DNA of 64,000 bases from Ephydatia muelleri (GCA_013339895.1 JABACO010000002.1:15924713-15988712), one strand, 5' to 3'; shown: positions 22,225 to 33,232, counted from the stretch's first letter. The notes: generated from the sequence alone by a model not told the origin. A program made the numbers and translations.

Positions 22225-23990
22225 CCAGTGGCTTTTGCATCACGTTCACTATCCAGGGCTGAAGAAAACTACTCGCAAATAGACAAGGAGGCTTTAGCAC
22301 TGGTTTGGGGTATAAAACACTTCCACCAGTACCTGTGGGGAGTAAAGTTCACACTAGAAACCGACCACAAACCCCTTGTGTCCATTTTCAGTCCCAGTAA
22401 AAGCATTTCTGCTACAGCCGCAGCGAGATTACAGAGATATGCTACCTTTCTGACCAGGTATACATATGACATCAAGTACCGGAAGACAGAACAACATGGG
22501 AATGCAGATGCATTGTCTAGACTTCCCCTACCCACCACTGTAGAGAAACCACTTCAAGATGCTGTTGCAATCTTTCAATTAAGTCAGATAGAGAGATTGC
22601 CAGTTCAAGTGTCTCAGATCAGGAAGGAAACACAACGTGACCCTATCCTGAGCAGGGTACTACAGTACATACTACAAGGCTGGCCACAAGTAGTAGAGGA
22701 TGCATTCAATGCCTACTTCATCAAGCAACATGAATTAACCGTTAAACAAGGCTGCATACTGTGGGATATCCGCACTGTGATTCCACCATCTCTCCGCCAA
22801 TTGGTCATCTCTGAGCTCCATAGTGGACATATTGGGGTAGTGAAGATGAAAGCTTTAGCACGGAGTTATTTTTGGTGGCCAGGTCTGGACAAGGACATTG
22901 AATCATCAGTAAAATCATGTAACGGCTGTGAAAGGAACAAGAGGGATCCCAAGCTGGCTCCTCTACACTCTTGGGAATGTGCAACCAAACCTTGGGAAAG
23001 AATGCTGGTCCTCTAGAGGGAAAAATGTATCTCATAGCAGTGGATGCATTCTCAAAGTGGCCCGAAGTTGTGATAATGGATACCACCACCACTTCTAAAA
23101 CAATTAATGCACTTAGAGATATGTTCGCTCGCTGGGGACTACCACACCAACTGGTTACGGATAACGGACCACAATTCACATCAATTGAGTTCGAAAATTT
23201 TATTAAAAGCAATGGGGTAGTACACATCCGAAGTGCACCGTACCACCCAGCAACCAACGGGCTTGCTGAGAGATTTGTGCAATCCTTCAAACAAGCATTA
23301 CATGTTTCCAAAAAGGAGAAACGTTCTTTGAATCATAGAGTGGCCACCTTTCTCTTTCAATATAGAAATGCCGCGCATGCCTCAACAGAGATCCTCCAGC
23401 TGAACTCATGATTGGCCACGAGGAATCAGTTACATCTTCTACGTCCGGATTTGAGGAACACGATTGTAAACAAGCAGACACGTCAGGTGATGACCAGATC
23501 TGCGGCAGTACCAAGAGATTTCTCTGTTGGGGAGAGGGTGATGGTCCGAGACTATAGGTCACAACATGATAAGTGGCAACCTGCAATAATTCACAAACGT
23601 CTGGGCCCTCTCTCATACCAAGTGGCTGTTCATGGCGGAACAGCAGTGTGGTTAAGGCATGCTGACCAAATGAGGCAAAGTAACTTCAAGGCAAGCCAAG
23701 GGGAGGAAGAGGTTGACATGGAGGAATTCAAGGGACCATCTGGTGAAGGTCTGCCAGATCAACGACGAGGGGAGCAAAAACAGAATGGAGTACAACCACA
23801 CCCAGAGACAACACATGTTAGTGTGCAACCGCAACAAAGTGCAAGTCCTGCACATGCTGAAACAAACACAAATGAGGGGCATACACCAGTACTAGCTCCT
23901 ACAGTCACAGCCACACATGAACTGCAACCGCCCAGGATTGCATGTGAGCCACTTGGAGTTGCGTCAAGAACATCAGCTGAAATACCATAA
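22225..23990 (+). pseudogene. pol: RNase H and integrase of Gypsy element 2, frameshifted
   Basis: RNase H reads PVAFASRSLSRAEENYSQID and ETDHKPLV, then a zinc-binding HHCC-type integrase N-terminus (SELHSGHIGVVKMKALAR). The frame breaks near 23005 with a small deletion. It resumes in another frame with the integrase core (IAVDAFSKWPEVV, VTDNGPQFTSIEFENF, NGLAERFVQSFKQAL) carrying D, D and E. It breaks again near 23400 and ends with an integrase C-terminal segment (DKWQPAIIHKRLGPLSYQV) and a Q/H/T-rich tail to 23990. At least one stop and two frameshifts make it inactive. Confidence 0.85.
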
Positions 23991-24245
23991 TTGGGCAATT
24001 AATATTATTGATTGCGAAAAAAATGATTTGGCACTTTTATACACGGACCTACACGGACCAGTCTGGGTTCTCCTTCTCACGATTTATTTTTGACTTGCAT
24101 GATGCAAAATGGTCTTACTCAACTGGTTTCACATCCTACGCATGGATCCAATTGCATTGATTTGGTTTTGGTATCCACTCCTGACTTGATCTGGGACATT
24201 TCTGTTGTTGAACCATTCTCTTCCTCATTTGATCATTCGGCTATA

Positions 24246-24363
24246 CACAGCAAAAACAGATTGATGCATGTCACTAGAAATCAATAATAGGGCACTCGTT
24301 TTTCAAAAAACCAGTGCCCTATTATTGATTTCTAGTGACATGCATCAATCTGTTTTTGCTGTG
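24246..24363. mobile_element. 118-bp perfect hairpin MITE with TA duplication
   Basis: Arms of about 51 bp (starting CACAGCAAAAACAGATTG) are perfect inverted copies around a loop of about 16 bp. Both ends are flanked by TA (24244-24245 and 24364-24365), the target of Tc1/mariner elements. It interrupts the LINE. Confidence 0.9.
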
Positions 24364-25466
24364 TACACTTCTCAGTTTCTTACCCTGTTGTGATTAGTGA
24401 TAGACAAAACCATTGTTTTCTTGACTTCTTCAATGCTGACTATTGTTCTATGATATCAATTATGAAGGATATTGACTGGTCTTTCTTGTGTCAAAATAGT
24501 TTGTCTGTTGAAATGTTCTGGTCTAAAACATCAAACGTCCTACATTCCTGTATAGCCCAATTTGTTCCTCGCCGTTATCAGTCCTGTAAACCGTTCTTAT
24601 CCCATGCACATAAGGCTCCTGCTGGGATTGAAAAAGTTGTGGTATAGTAAAGACAAGGTTCGCTATAAACACTTTGCTAGAAAGTATGATATGGCTGTCA
24701 AAGAATTCATCTTGTCTCAGGAAAACAACGCTCTCAAGAAGAAAAGCTTATCCTCTTTCTATTCATATGTAAATTCCAAGCTTACTACCTCTCAGTGTAT
24801 ACCCCCTCTCATTGACTCCAATGACAATTTGGCTGTCTCAAATCATGATAAATGTACTGTGCTTAATGATTATTTTGCTTCTGTTTTTACTGTTGATGAT
24901 GGTTTGCTCCCAGAATTTGTGCCTCATCTCTCTGAAAACAAATCCCTAAACTGTGTTCTCTTCCCATTTAATTGACAAGGTTCTTAAGACTTTGAAATCA
25001 TTGCCCTCAAAACTCCTGATGGCTTCCCCGCTTTTTTCTTAAAGTCTTTAGCCCCGGCTATTGCTTTCCCATTATCACTCCTTTTTGAGATGTCTATGAG
25101 TACAGGACATATACCCTTAGTTTGGAAGACTGCATTTGTATGTCCTGTCTTTAAAAAGGGTTCACGTAAACAGCCCAGTAACTATAGACCTATCTCACAA
25201 ACGTGTATCCTTTGTAAAGTAATGGAAAGTATTATATCATCTTCTATGAAATCCTTTCTGCGTACTCATAATCTTATCTCACAGGATCAATTTGGTTTCC
25301 TCGCTCGACGTTCTGCTTGTACTCAGTTATTGATAACTCTGAACAATTGGACTTTGAATGTTGACAACGGCATGAAGGTGGATGTTGTGTACACTGATAT
25401 TGCTAAGGCCTTTGACACTGTCTCCCATTCGAAATTATTGCTAAAGGTTGAGGCTTATGGCTTTAA

Positions 25467-26234
25467 CCTTTAATCTCCAGACGTCCTACGCGTAGGACGA
25501 TCGTCCTACGCGTAGGACGCATGTTAAATTAATTTTTTGCAAACCCATATGAACAGAGAACAAACCAAAAACTCATTGTACTGTAAAAATGGTTAGTAAT
25601 TCTGAATATACTGGTACTTCCTTGCAATTCTTCAAAGACTGTCAAATACATCATTGCCAATAGATATACATGCATGTTATCGTGAAGCAACTTCAAGTAC
25701 CAACAAGTAATGTTGGAAAGATCAGAACGACGTTCAAAACAAGGGGGATAGTGAGACAGGTCTTTGGCACTAGGAAAATTAAAAAGTACATTTGGAGTTT
25801 GCTAGCTCCACAAGCGTATGAATAATACTTATTTGTCAGTCGCATGTCTTGGAATAGCCAAGTGAATGGACAAATCTTGAAAACGCACAGTGTGTTTTCA
25901 GTACAAATGTCTAAATCGTTTAGAGTTAGACAACTGCCATAGAATGCATTAAGTAGCACACACATCAAGCTTCAAAAAACATCCAATAAAAGTTATACTT
26001 GTCATACTTTTTTCTGTGACAATTAAATTGTACGCTAATGCATTTTTAAGTACCGCATCCTGTTTTTTGCATCGTGTAACCAAGAGCGTGATTTAAAAAA
26101 ATGGATTGTCAATTGGTAAATTAAGCATGGTAGACACATCAAACAACGGTAGAGAAATGGATGACAAAAACTTGCAATTCTATTTATAATGAATTTTCAA
26201 ATTTTCCGTAGGACTTGGCTCTGGAGATTAAAGG
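25467..26234. mobile_element. 768-bp TTAA-flanked element inside the LINE RT
   Basis: Flanked by TTAA at 25463-25466 and 26235-26238. Termini are CCTTTAATCTCCAGA and its exact complement. Removing the element with one TTAA restores an uninterrupted RT frame. Just inside the left end, two copies of the perfect palindrome GTCCTACGCGTAGGAC lie in tandem (25481-25519), and a half copy lies near the right end. TTAA targeting fits piggyBac or Kolobok. No convincing transposase frame is present, so it is probably non-autonomous. Confidence 0.88.
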
Positions 26235-27072
26235 TTAAATCAAACTTACTTCAGTGGATAAGAGCCTTTTTAAACGACCGCACACAATGCGTATATGTAG
26301 GACTTGATGTATCATCTCCTAAATCCATCACCAGTGGTGTACCTCAGGGTTCTGTCCTTGGTCCTATCTTGTTTCTGATATATGTCAATGACCTTCCTAA
26401 CCATGTCCAATCTCCAGCTGGCATTAAAATCTTTGCCGATGACACAAAACTGTATCTTGATCTTACGCCAAGTAAGCACTGCTCAAATATTGCCGCCATG
26501 GCTTTCAATAGGAGCTGTCTTCTTTTAAAATGCTTTCATTCTAACGATGTGGTGCGTCTATATAAGGTGTATGTTCGTCCCCTTCTGGAAAGTAATACCC
26601 AAGTTTGGAATCCCTGGTTCCATAAAGATATTCAATGTATTGAACCGCGCGCTCAGTGATTTTTCACTCGTGCATGCCATACTCAAACGTGCTGGTATAC
26701 CATATATGGATTATGATGATCGCCTTGCGAACCTGGGTTTGCAGTCCTTAGAGTACAGGAGAGTCTTCTACGACCTTGTCATGTGCTACAAGATCTATAA
26801 TAACCTGGTTGATTTACCTTTTGAGAGTTTTTTCACCAAACCGGCTAGGTCTTATTCCATCCGAGGTCATCCTTGTATCCTGCGATCCAAACATTTACCC
26901 CATCATGCATTCCGAGCGCATTTTGTCACTGAACATGTGATACCTATATGGAACCACTTACCCCATGATGTTGTCACTTCATTGAACATTACAGTTTTTC
27001 GTACCCGACTTAGATCTGTTGACCTATCACCCTACTTGCCTATTTGCATATGTATGTGTGTTTATAAGTATG

Positions 27073-27073
<1 letters not shown>

Positions 27074-27135
<62 letters not shown>
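27074..27135. repeat. (ATCA)n tail of the LINE
   Basis: About 15 ATCA units directly after the ORF2 C-terminus, interpreted as the 3' tail used in target-primed reverse transcription. Confidence 0.9.
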
Positions 27136-27137
<2 letters not shown>

Positions 27138-27321
27138 GAGGAGCTCGATCTACATCAGTATAGCAGCTTGAGAGTTACAGTACTAACATGGCAGCTATAG
27201 GGTTAATCAACACAGCCTCATTTAACAATAAACTATAATAACAAATTAGAAATGTCAAATGGAGTCTACTTGCAGCCGATGAAGGGGCACTAACTCTACT
27301 GTATGTACTATACTGTATGTA

Positions 27322-30300
27322 TTAGAATGAAGTTGTTTGTTCGTCCATTGATATCGGCCGTACTACAGGACCACTAGGCCTTTCTTTTGCGTACATATTC
27401 TCAAATCTCACCAGTCTAAAGAGCATCAGTTCGTCAGAGTCGCCTCTCTTGATCGATGGCTTGCAAGCGAGGACGTAGCGAGGATCCGCCCCTTCTCCCC
27501 TGTCCTTCACGTACAGGTAACCTGTTCTTCCACGTCGCCTAGATGTGCAGATGTAGAACATATCCTTGCCGTTCGTAAAATCACTCATGGTCACGTGGCT
27601 GTGCTTACGGTACAATCGAGGACGAAGCGTTAGGCGGCAGTGGTACTCGTCCACGCTGTTCTCCATGCGTAACGGCCCGCTGTTATATCCGAAGTGAGTA
27701 TTAACCTTTAAGTAGCGAGGAGTTGGCCAAAAATCGAATGTCAAAGGCGGCAGAAGAGCTTTACTCTCGACAGCTGCTTCCTTGTAATCCAATATGATAA
27801 ACTCGTCAGGAGTTTCTGTGCATCGCAGGCTAAAGAAATTTATACGATGTGACTCGCGCACTTTACAAGCTATGACTTCGTTCGACTCATCGTCAATGTC
27901 GAGGAAGAGTCTGTTATGACCGCTATTGCAGCAAATTGCGTACTGGTGTGATTCTTCGTGTTCTGCAGGAGAATACGTGCATGTCAATTAAAGTGACTAA
28001 ATACCAAAAAGCGACAAACTCGAGCTCATATTAGCAAGATGAATTTTTAACAGTTGACGAGGTTGCAATTAAACGAATCGGTGATAAAACAACCGTCTGT
28101 ACATGTACCATCATGATGACGGATCGGGGGTTCCCCACTAACTATCCCGTTATTTTATCATTATTTTTAACCCAATCAATACATGCATGTGTATAATTTT
28201 AAAATTACATCTCTAAATTATATATGTGCACGTCCCGATGGAAAATTTGTAGCTAGCTCGTTCCAAATAGTTACACATGCTATATATAGCACGACAGTTT
28301 GCTGGCGAAGGTGCATTACAAAGATCAAGTATCGCGTTTATATAGAAGCGGAGAATTTCCTACATCAGTGGTCATACATACATGTATATATACATGTATG
28401 TATGACCACTGATGTAGGAAATTCTCTGCTTAATATCCCAAAAGTGAGTCCTTGCGCTATTACTCAAAGTGCGACGATATTTTGGCGGCACCTATACATG
28501 TACAAATCAGTCTTCGCTTTGAAGAACATCAATCAATGTTGGATTCGCTTTTGCAATATGATTAATAAATTGCGTATATACGGCCATCTGCATATAAATG
28601 TATAGGCCCGTATATATCCGTCGATCAATACAATTTGAACACATGCGAACATCCATGCACAGCCGTTTGTAAACGGTAAATAGACGCTTGGCTTGCCGAC
28701 GAAGAATTATCATCGCGAAGTAGGGGAGGGAATGTCGAATGCCTCACTATAGATCTAGTGAAGTATAGGGGAGAGACCTACAGTAGTGATTGCCTCACTA
28801 GAGACCTAGTGAAGTAGGGGAGGGAATGTCGAATGCCTCACTAGAGACCTAGTGAGGCCAGTACATCGCATGCATGCCGTAAATATATACCATTCCCTAC
28901 ATGGACAGTAGTGACCTTACATTGCAAGTGAGTGTTGCTGTAAGTTGTAAAAGGGCAAGGCAGCAATAATAGTTCAATTGTATAAAATTGCGCGGGATAA
29001 ATACTAATCACAGGCTTGCTCACGTGCTACCGCCTTTACCATTATAATGGTTACTCCAATATGGGGTCGTTATCGCGATAGGAATCTAACGCGCGTGTTT
29101 TAATTATATATACTAGATGTCTGAAATGTACTCTACATATTGCTTCGTACGAATCGGAGTATGAGTTGTAAGGCGTTGAGTTTTTGAGTTTTAATTATCC
29201 ACGCAAGTGTTACATTTCTATTGCGCGTAACTGAAATGTTATATAATGTATGCGCTATAGGTGCGGAAATGATTCCATGCATGTATATCGCTTATTCGAA
29301 CCGTTGGCCTTTACGCATCTATAATCGGGGCGGGAAGGGGGGGGGGGGGGGGGGGGGGGGGAAGGGGGGGGTGTCATACTCTTAGTAGCGCTTACTATTC
29401 GGTGGGCGTTCCACTTTTCGGATTTCAGCCATAAGTTTATCAAATGCATCGCCATCGATTTCGTCATCGGAGAAATCTTTCAAGCAATCAATAATGGGCG
29501 ATTCTTTATATCCGATGCTGTTGGAGCCTCGCGTTGCAATGTAGAAACGTAGAGCTTTCGTTAAAGCATCTCGCAAACCTCCATCCTTGATCAGGTTAGC
29601 AATAGACTCCAGCTCGACGTCAACCACCGCCTCGTCGTAAGTACCTCTCCTGACGACGCAATCATCGCTCATGTATCCGATCCGCTTGGTTTCGGGAACT
29701 TGTGACGAACTCGTTCGTTTTTTGGATGCCGATAGTGCTAGCTCTGCCATTTTGTCCACCCCTATACCATTCTTGCCTTTGACGAAGCTGCTGTAGTACA
29801 CCTCAGACATCGTACAGTACAACGCCGCACCGAGTTTAATTTTGCTGACGTAATGGGTAATTCCGTACCTAATGATGAGCTCTACCAACTCCCTTACCGC
29901 ATATGGACGAATCTTTAGTCGCTGGGTAATCCATTCTTCGAAATAGTCTTTTTTCAGCCCAGCCTCTTCGTTCAGATGACGGTCCATCCTGAAGGCTACG
30001 GAGCGAGTGGTCACTTCTCTGCCAATGGTGTAGCCTCTACGCGTGGTGCTCCGAGAGTACTCTACGGCTGTCCCGATTTGAATGGGCGTCTCCGGCAGCG
30101 TAACGGATGCCGAGAGCTGAATTGTGTTCTCGTCGTTGGTCTCGAGCTTTTGAAAGATGCTGTGCAAGGCCCCGCCCTCGTCCATACAAATGATCGTGTC
30201 CAAATCTATCTGGCGAACATGAAACGACTTTCTGTTCGCAAAAGGGCTGGGGTTTGTGGCATCCACTCCTAGCCCAAGTCCGAATTCTTCGAATCGCTTC

Positions 30301-30491
30301 AACTCTTCTCTCCAATCCATCAAACGGCTACTTGGATTTGCAGTTTTGCCTTCTGGCGCAGCTGGGCGAAGTGTCGCGGATATGGGTTGCGAGCCGTCAG
30401 TTTCACCATTGCTTTGCATCCCGATGTCAACAGAGCTTTGCTTTACAGTTTCACCATTGCTTTGTATCCCGATGTCAAAAGAAGTGGCCAT
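27322..30491 (-). CDS. Paralogue B: two-exon gene, MACPF-like N-terminal region plus second domain (exons 30491-29396, 27962-27322)
   Basis: Exon 1 (MATSFDIGIQSNGET...) ends at donor GTAAGC (29395-29390). Exon 2 follows acceptor CTCCTGCAG (27963-27964). The phase-1 join keeps frame, for 578 residues. The core is very like paralogue A (shared FGLGLGVDATNPSPFANRKS, RYGITHYV, FTNGKDMFYICTS, GYLYVKDRGEGADPRY), while the N-terminal 45 and C-terminal 30 residues differ. An internal duplication is visible at the N-terminus (DIGIQSNGET, then DIGMQSNGET). No signal peptide is seen. The intron (27963-29395) holds an 86-bp palindrome, a tandem repeat and a poly-G tract. Upstream lies a tandem array containing TGACGTA. 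Function is inferred only from the weak MACPF resemblance. Confidence 0.8.
28346..28431. repeat. 86-bp near-perfect palindrome
   Basis: Arms run from AAGCGGAGAATTTCCTACAT to its complement at the right end around a CATGTATATATACATG centre, with one mismatch seen in the arms. It is probably a hairpin MITE, in the intron of paralogue B. Confidence 0.85.
28714..28860. repeat. Three-copy imperfect tandem repeat
   Basis: The unit of about 43-51 bp contains GAAGTAGGGGAGGGAATGTC and GCCTCACTAGAGACCTAGTG. Two copies are close and the middle one is altered. It lies in the intron of paralogue B. Confidence 0.8.
29336..29370. repeat. Poly-G tract in intron of paralogue B
   Basis: About 25 consecutive G, then GAAGGGGGGGG, starting 25 nt after the donor in gene orientation (C-rich in the transcript). 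Confidence 0.95.
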
Positions 30492-30618
30492 CGAAGCAAA
30501 ACAAATAACGACTATGTTTCGATCACCTTTCCCTTAAAGAACACGAAAATAATACACTGGGTATATGCGGTATTCGTGGGACGGGCAAACAAAAATGTCG
30601 TGCTGCGCAATTAGTTTT

Positions 30619-30829
30619 ATGACGTATCAGATGCATGCAGGGACATAATGACGTATCAGATGCATGCAGGGACATAATGACGTATCAGGTGCAGGGACAT
30701 TATGACGTATCAGATGCATGCAGGGACATTATGACGTATCAGATGCAGGGACATTATGACGTATCAGATGCAGGGACATTATGACGTATCAGATGCAGGG
30801 ACATTATGACGTATCAGATGCTAGTCTCG
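30619..30829. repeat. 25-29-bp tandem array with TGACGTA, about 8 copies
   Basis: Each unit reads ATGACGTATCAGATGC followed by an optional ATGC and AGGGACAT. The array continues after the inserted element (31612-31663). It begins about 130 bp upstream of the start codon of paralogue B. TGACGTA resembles a CREB/ATF half-site. Confidence 0.9.
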
Positions 30830-31611
30830 TACCCAGACCCACATCGCAGCTGCGGATGGATTACATCACCGCTACGCGAATAGTGGGTCTGGTGTCCTCC
30901 TGTACAAATTTCTGTCCAGTTGCGCCGGAATGTTGGAGCGACCAATCAGATTTGAGGAATGCATACTCTAGTTATCAATCGAAGTTATCTGTTATTAGTT
31001 ATGGCGGTAAGGCTAGAGATGGATGATGTACAGGTAAAACGTGCGATTCAGTCGGCGGGTGAAGGTATGGGGCATGCCAAAGTTAAGGACGAACAGTTCC
31101 CAGTCATCGAAGACGTGGTCCGTGGTCGGGACACGTTCGTAAGCTTACCAACATGGGTACGGGAAGTCTCTTTGTTACGGCGTTCTGCTATGGGTATTTG
31201 ACGAGCTACCGGTATCGAGGAATAGCACAAAGCGAAGCATCGTTATAGTCGTATCTCCCCTTATCAGTTTAACGGCTATCCAAGTCACGTTCGTTGCTAA
31301 GCGTACTGGTTATTGCTTCCTTAATATGGGAAGATACTGTACTGAGAAGGGAGCGGCTCTTTTTCTCCAACAATGTTTTGCACCACACAGCTTGCAATTA
31401 TCCATGACACACGTTTCTAATTAAACGATTAACAACTAATTGTGAATATAATATTATTCATACATACGTAATTGCATTCCTCCCGACGTTGGAATGTAAG
31501 TATTATGCAATAACTGGACAGAAATTTGTACAGGAGGACACCAGACCCACTATTCGCGTAGCGGTGATGTAATCCATCCGCAGCTGCGATGTGGGTCTGG
31601 GTACGAGACTA
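30822..31611. mobile_element. 790-bp Mutator-like (Pack-MULE-like) element
   Basis: Terminal inverted repeats of 100 bp (30822-30921 and 31512-31611, starting TAGTCTCGTACCCAGACC) appear identical. A 9-bp duplication ATCAGATGC flanks it (30813-30821, 31612-31620). Long TIRs plus a 9-bp duplication fit Mutator-like elements. It carries a helicase fragment instead of a transposase. Confidence 0.85.
31001..31312 (+). pseudogene. RecQ-like helicase N-terminal fragment carried by the element
   Basis: From ATG 31001 the frame reads VKRAIQSAGEG, KVKDEQFPVIEDVV and GRDTFVSLPT. A one-base slip at about 31153 moves to a frame with GYGKSLCYGVL, completing a Walker A (PTGYGKS) of superfamily-2 helicases. 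Then IVIVVSPLISLTAIQV matches motif Ia of RecQ-type enzymes. The fragment stops after about 105 codons, before the DEAD/H box, so it cannot be a working helicase. Confidence 0.75.
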
Positions 31612-31721
31612 ATCAGATGCATGCAGGGACATTATGACGTATCAGATGCATGCAGGGACATGCAGAGTTACGCGCGCGAAGATAAGTGTGTAAAGATCGC
31701 GCGAATTCTTTGATTTGATCC

Positions 31722-32012
31722 ACATTATAATAATAATTGGGATTGTTTGTTTCCGCGAAAAGGGACCTAACGCATGCATTATAAAATTTCCAATACTGAC
31801 GCACAATAGAAATGTAACGCTTGCGTTGAAACTTATGGCTGATTACAAATTCAGAGTCTTACAACTCCATGACAGATACTACGATTCTCAGTGCGTAAGA
31901 AACAATGTGTAGAGGATATTTCAGACTTCTAGATTTTATGTTAAATTGAAATCTTGAAAAAACAAAATAACGTGCGTTAGGTCCCAAAACGATCCCAATG
32001 ATAATAATTAAG
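31722..32012. mobile_element. Possible MITE with degenerate inverted ends
   Basis: AATAATTGGGATTGTTT...GGGACCTAACGCA at the left is answered by the complement of AATCATTGGGATCGTTTT...GGGACCTAACGCA type sequence at 31970-32010. The left arm has about a 12-base insertion. No coding content. Confidence 0.55.
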
Positions 32013-32350
32013 TTTTTATTTTTTTCACCATTATTAATAATATCATAGCAATACATATACAGCACAATTGTAAGGTAATGCACATACACGGACGATGTCT
32101 AAAAACAAGCCTGTCACAAAATCTAAATTGCACCCTAAAACCCCACTCACACACCAATGCACACTGCTTCAGCCCTTGTCCTCCAAATGCTGAGTGAGAG
32201 AGCAAGGCTCTAGCATTGCAGCGAACTAAGGTCTCTGGTAAATACTTGTGATGGCCTTTGATTTGCTGCACTGCAAATGATGTGAGATGTTAGCCGGAAA
32301 ACCCTCCAAGTTACCTCGAGGAAAAAGCTCACACTTGGTAGTATTGATCG

Positions 32351-33232
32351 TTAGCCCCGGGGGGGGGGGGGGGGGGGGGGGGGGGAAGGACCAACCTGCT
32401 GAATGACAAGAATAGCACGATTAACTGCGGCTTTAGGACCTGCAAGAGTACCATCATTAAGGTACCACAAGTTGAATAGAAGCTTGGAAAACTCACTGTC
32501 AGAAGCAATAGAGCGAACAAGTTTATGCAGAACCAGAGAGAACAGAAGCAGACCCAAAGGGTCCCCTTGCTGAACTCCCTGTTCAGACCCAAGAGTACCC
32601 ATGGAGTGCCACAAGTTGGGATGTTGTCCATAACAGCAAAAAACCCACCTGAAAAGTTCCGGGTAGTGAGTTGCACACTCCTCTAGAAGGTCTTGTTGTG
32701 ATACCTGCATTCCTAAGGTTAATCTTGCGGCAACAAAATCATCCTCCTCCCAATGTTCCGAAATACAGTGACGAAAACCATGTACCAACTTTTCAGCCCC
32801 TACTGAACAAGCCACACCAAGCTGAAGAGGGCTGAAAAACTCAGATGCTTTGACTCTAGAAATGATGCAAAGACATTTTCCTGTTAATCTTCTCAGAGCC
32901 TCTCCAACAGCAATCGGGCGTATGTCCAGTGGAGATTCCTCCTCATATTTAATCAAGGCCATGTGTGAGCCACCAGCAAGAAACTTGGCTACCCCAGTCG
33001 GAGCTCTACCACCTGCTAAGATGTTTACAATGGCCCTGAGAGAAGAACAGATGGAGATAGGAAGATGGACTTCAGCTGCTTCAATTAAGTGCTGAATTCG
33101 CAGTCCTGAGGGGCCACAAGCACTATCTCTAGGAAATTGACGAAGGACAGACATGATGTCAAAGTTAGGAGGCAGCTTGAAACCTTCCGAGGGTAATGTG
33201 ACTTCAGGACATAATGGTTTTATTATTATCAT
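32351..33232 (-). pseudogene. Non-LTR (restriction-like endonuclease type) RT domain fragment
   Basis: Frame of 293 codons. It has FPRDSACGPSGLRIQHLIEA, DIRPIAVGEALRRLTGKC, PLQLGVACSVGAEKLVHGF and EQGVQQGDPLGLLLFSLVLH, and the active-site box WYLNDGTLAG. The YxDD motif reads Y-L-N-D, so a catalytic Asp is lost. The end is cut by a poly-G run at 32358-32385. It is the N-terminal half of the same family whose C-terminal half fills the next 13 kb, but it lies downstream of the C-terminal copy at 33361-34779, so the two are separate insertions. Confidence 0.8.
32358..32385. repeat. Poly-G run
   Basis: About 27 consecutive G preceded by CCCC, forming the truncation point of the RT fragment. Confidence 0.95.

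Larger units (their letters stand above)
19490..23990 (+). mobile_element. Ty3/Gypsy element 2, defective
   Basis: A presumed 5' LTR end (...CTTCACA at 19755) is followed after two bases by a primer-binding-like TGGCGACGAGGGTGG (19758-19772), then gag from ATG 19792, protease, reverse transcriptase, RNase H and integrase. The LTR start near 19490 is a guess. No matching 3' LTR follows the last frame at 23990. LINE sequence begins about 70 bp later, so the 3' end is missing. Confidence 0.7.
24060..27140 (+). pseudogene. LINE (non-LTR retrotransposon, AP-endonuclease type), 5' truncated and split
   Basis: It begins in the endonuclease C-terminus (HPTHGSNCIDLVLVS, SSFDHSAI). An RT linker follows, then RT with IPLVWKTAFVCPVFKKGS, NYRPISQTCILCKVMESII, DQFGFLARRSA and AKAFDTVSH. 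After a 768-bp insertion come FLNDRTQCVYVG, SGVPQGSVLGPILFLIYVND and FADDTKLYLD (F-A-D-D active site). The C-terminal part contains YRRVFYDLVMCYKIYNN and IPIWNHLPHDV, ending in an (ATCA)n tail. The order matches Jockey/CR1/L2-like LINEs; the exact clade is not assigned. Frameshifts add to the two insertions. Confidence 0.85.

Noticed and set aside
23990-24060. Search for the 3' LTR of Gypsy element 2
   Set aside because: No sequence resembling 19490-19755 follows the last frame; LINE sequence begins within about 70 bp.
25693-25968. 91-codon minus frame inside the TTAA element, considered as a transposase remnant
   Set aside because: It has no DDE-like or other recognisable motif.
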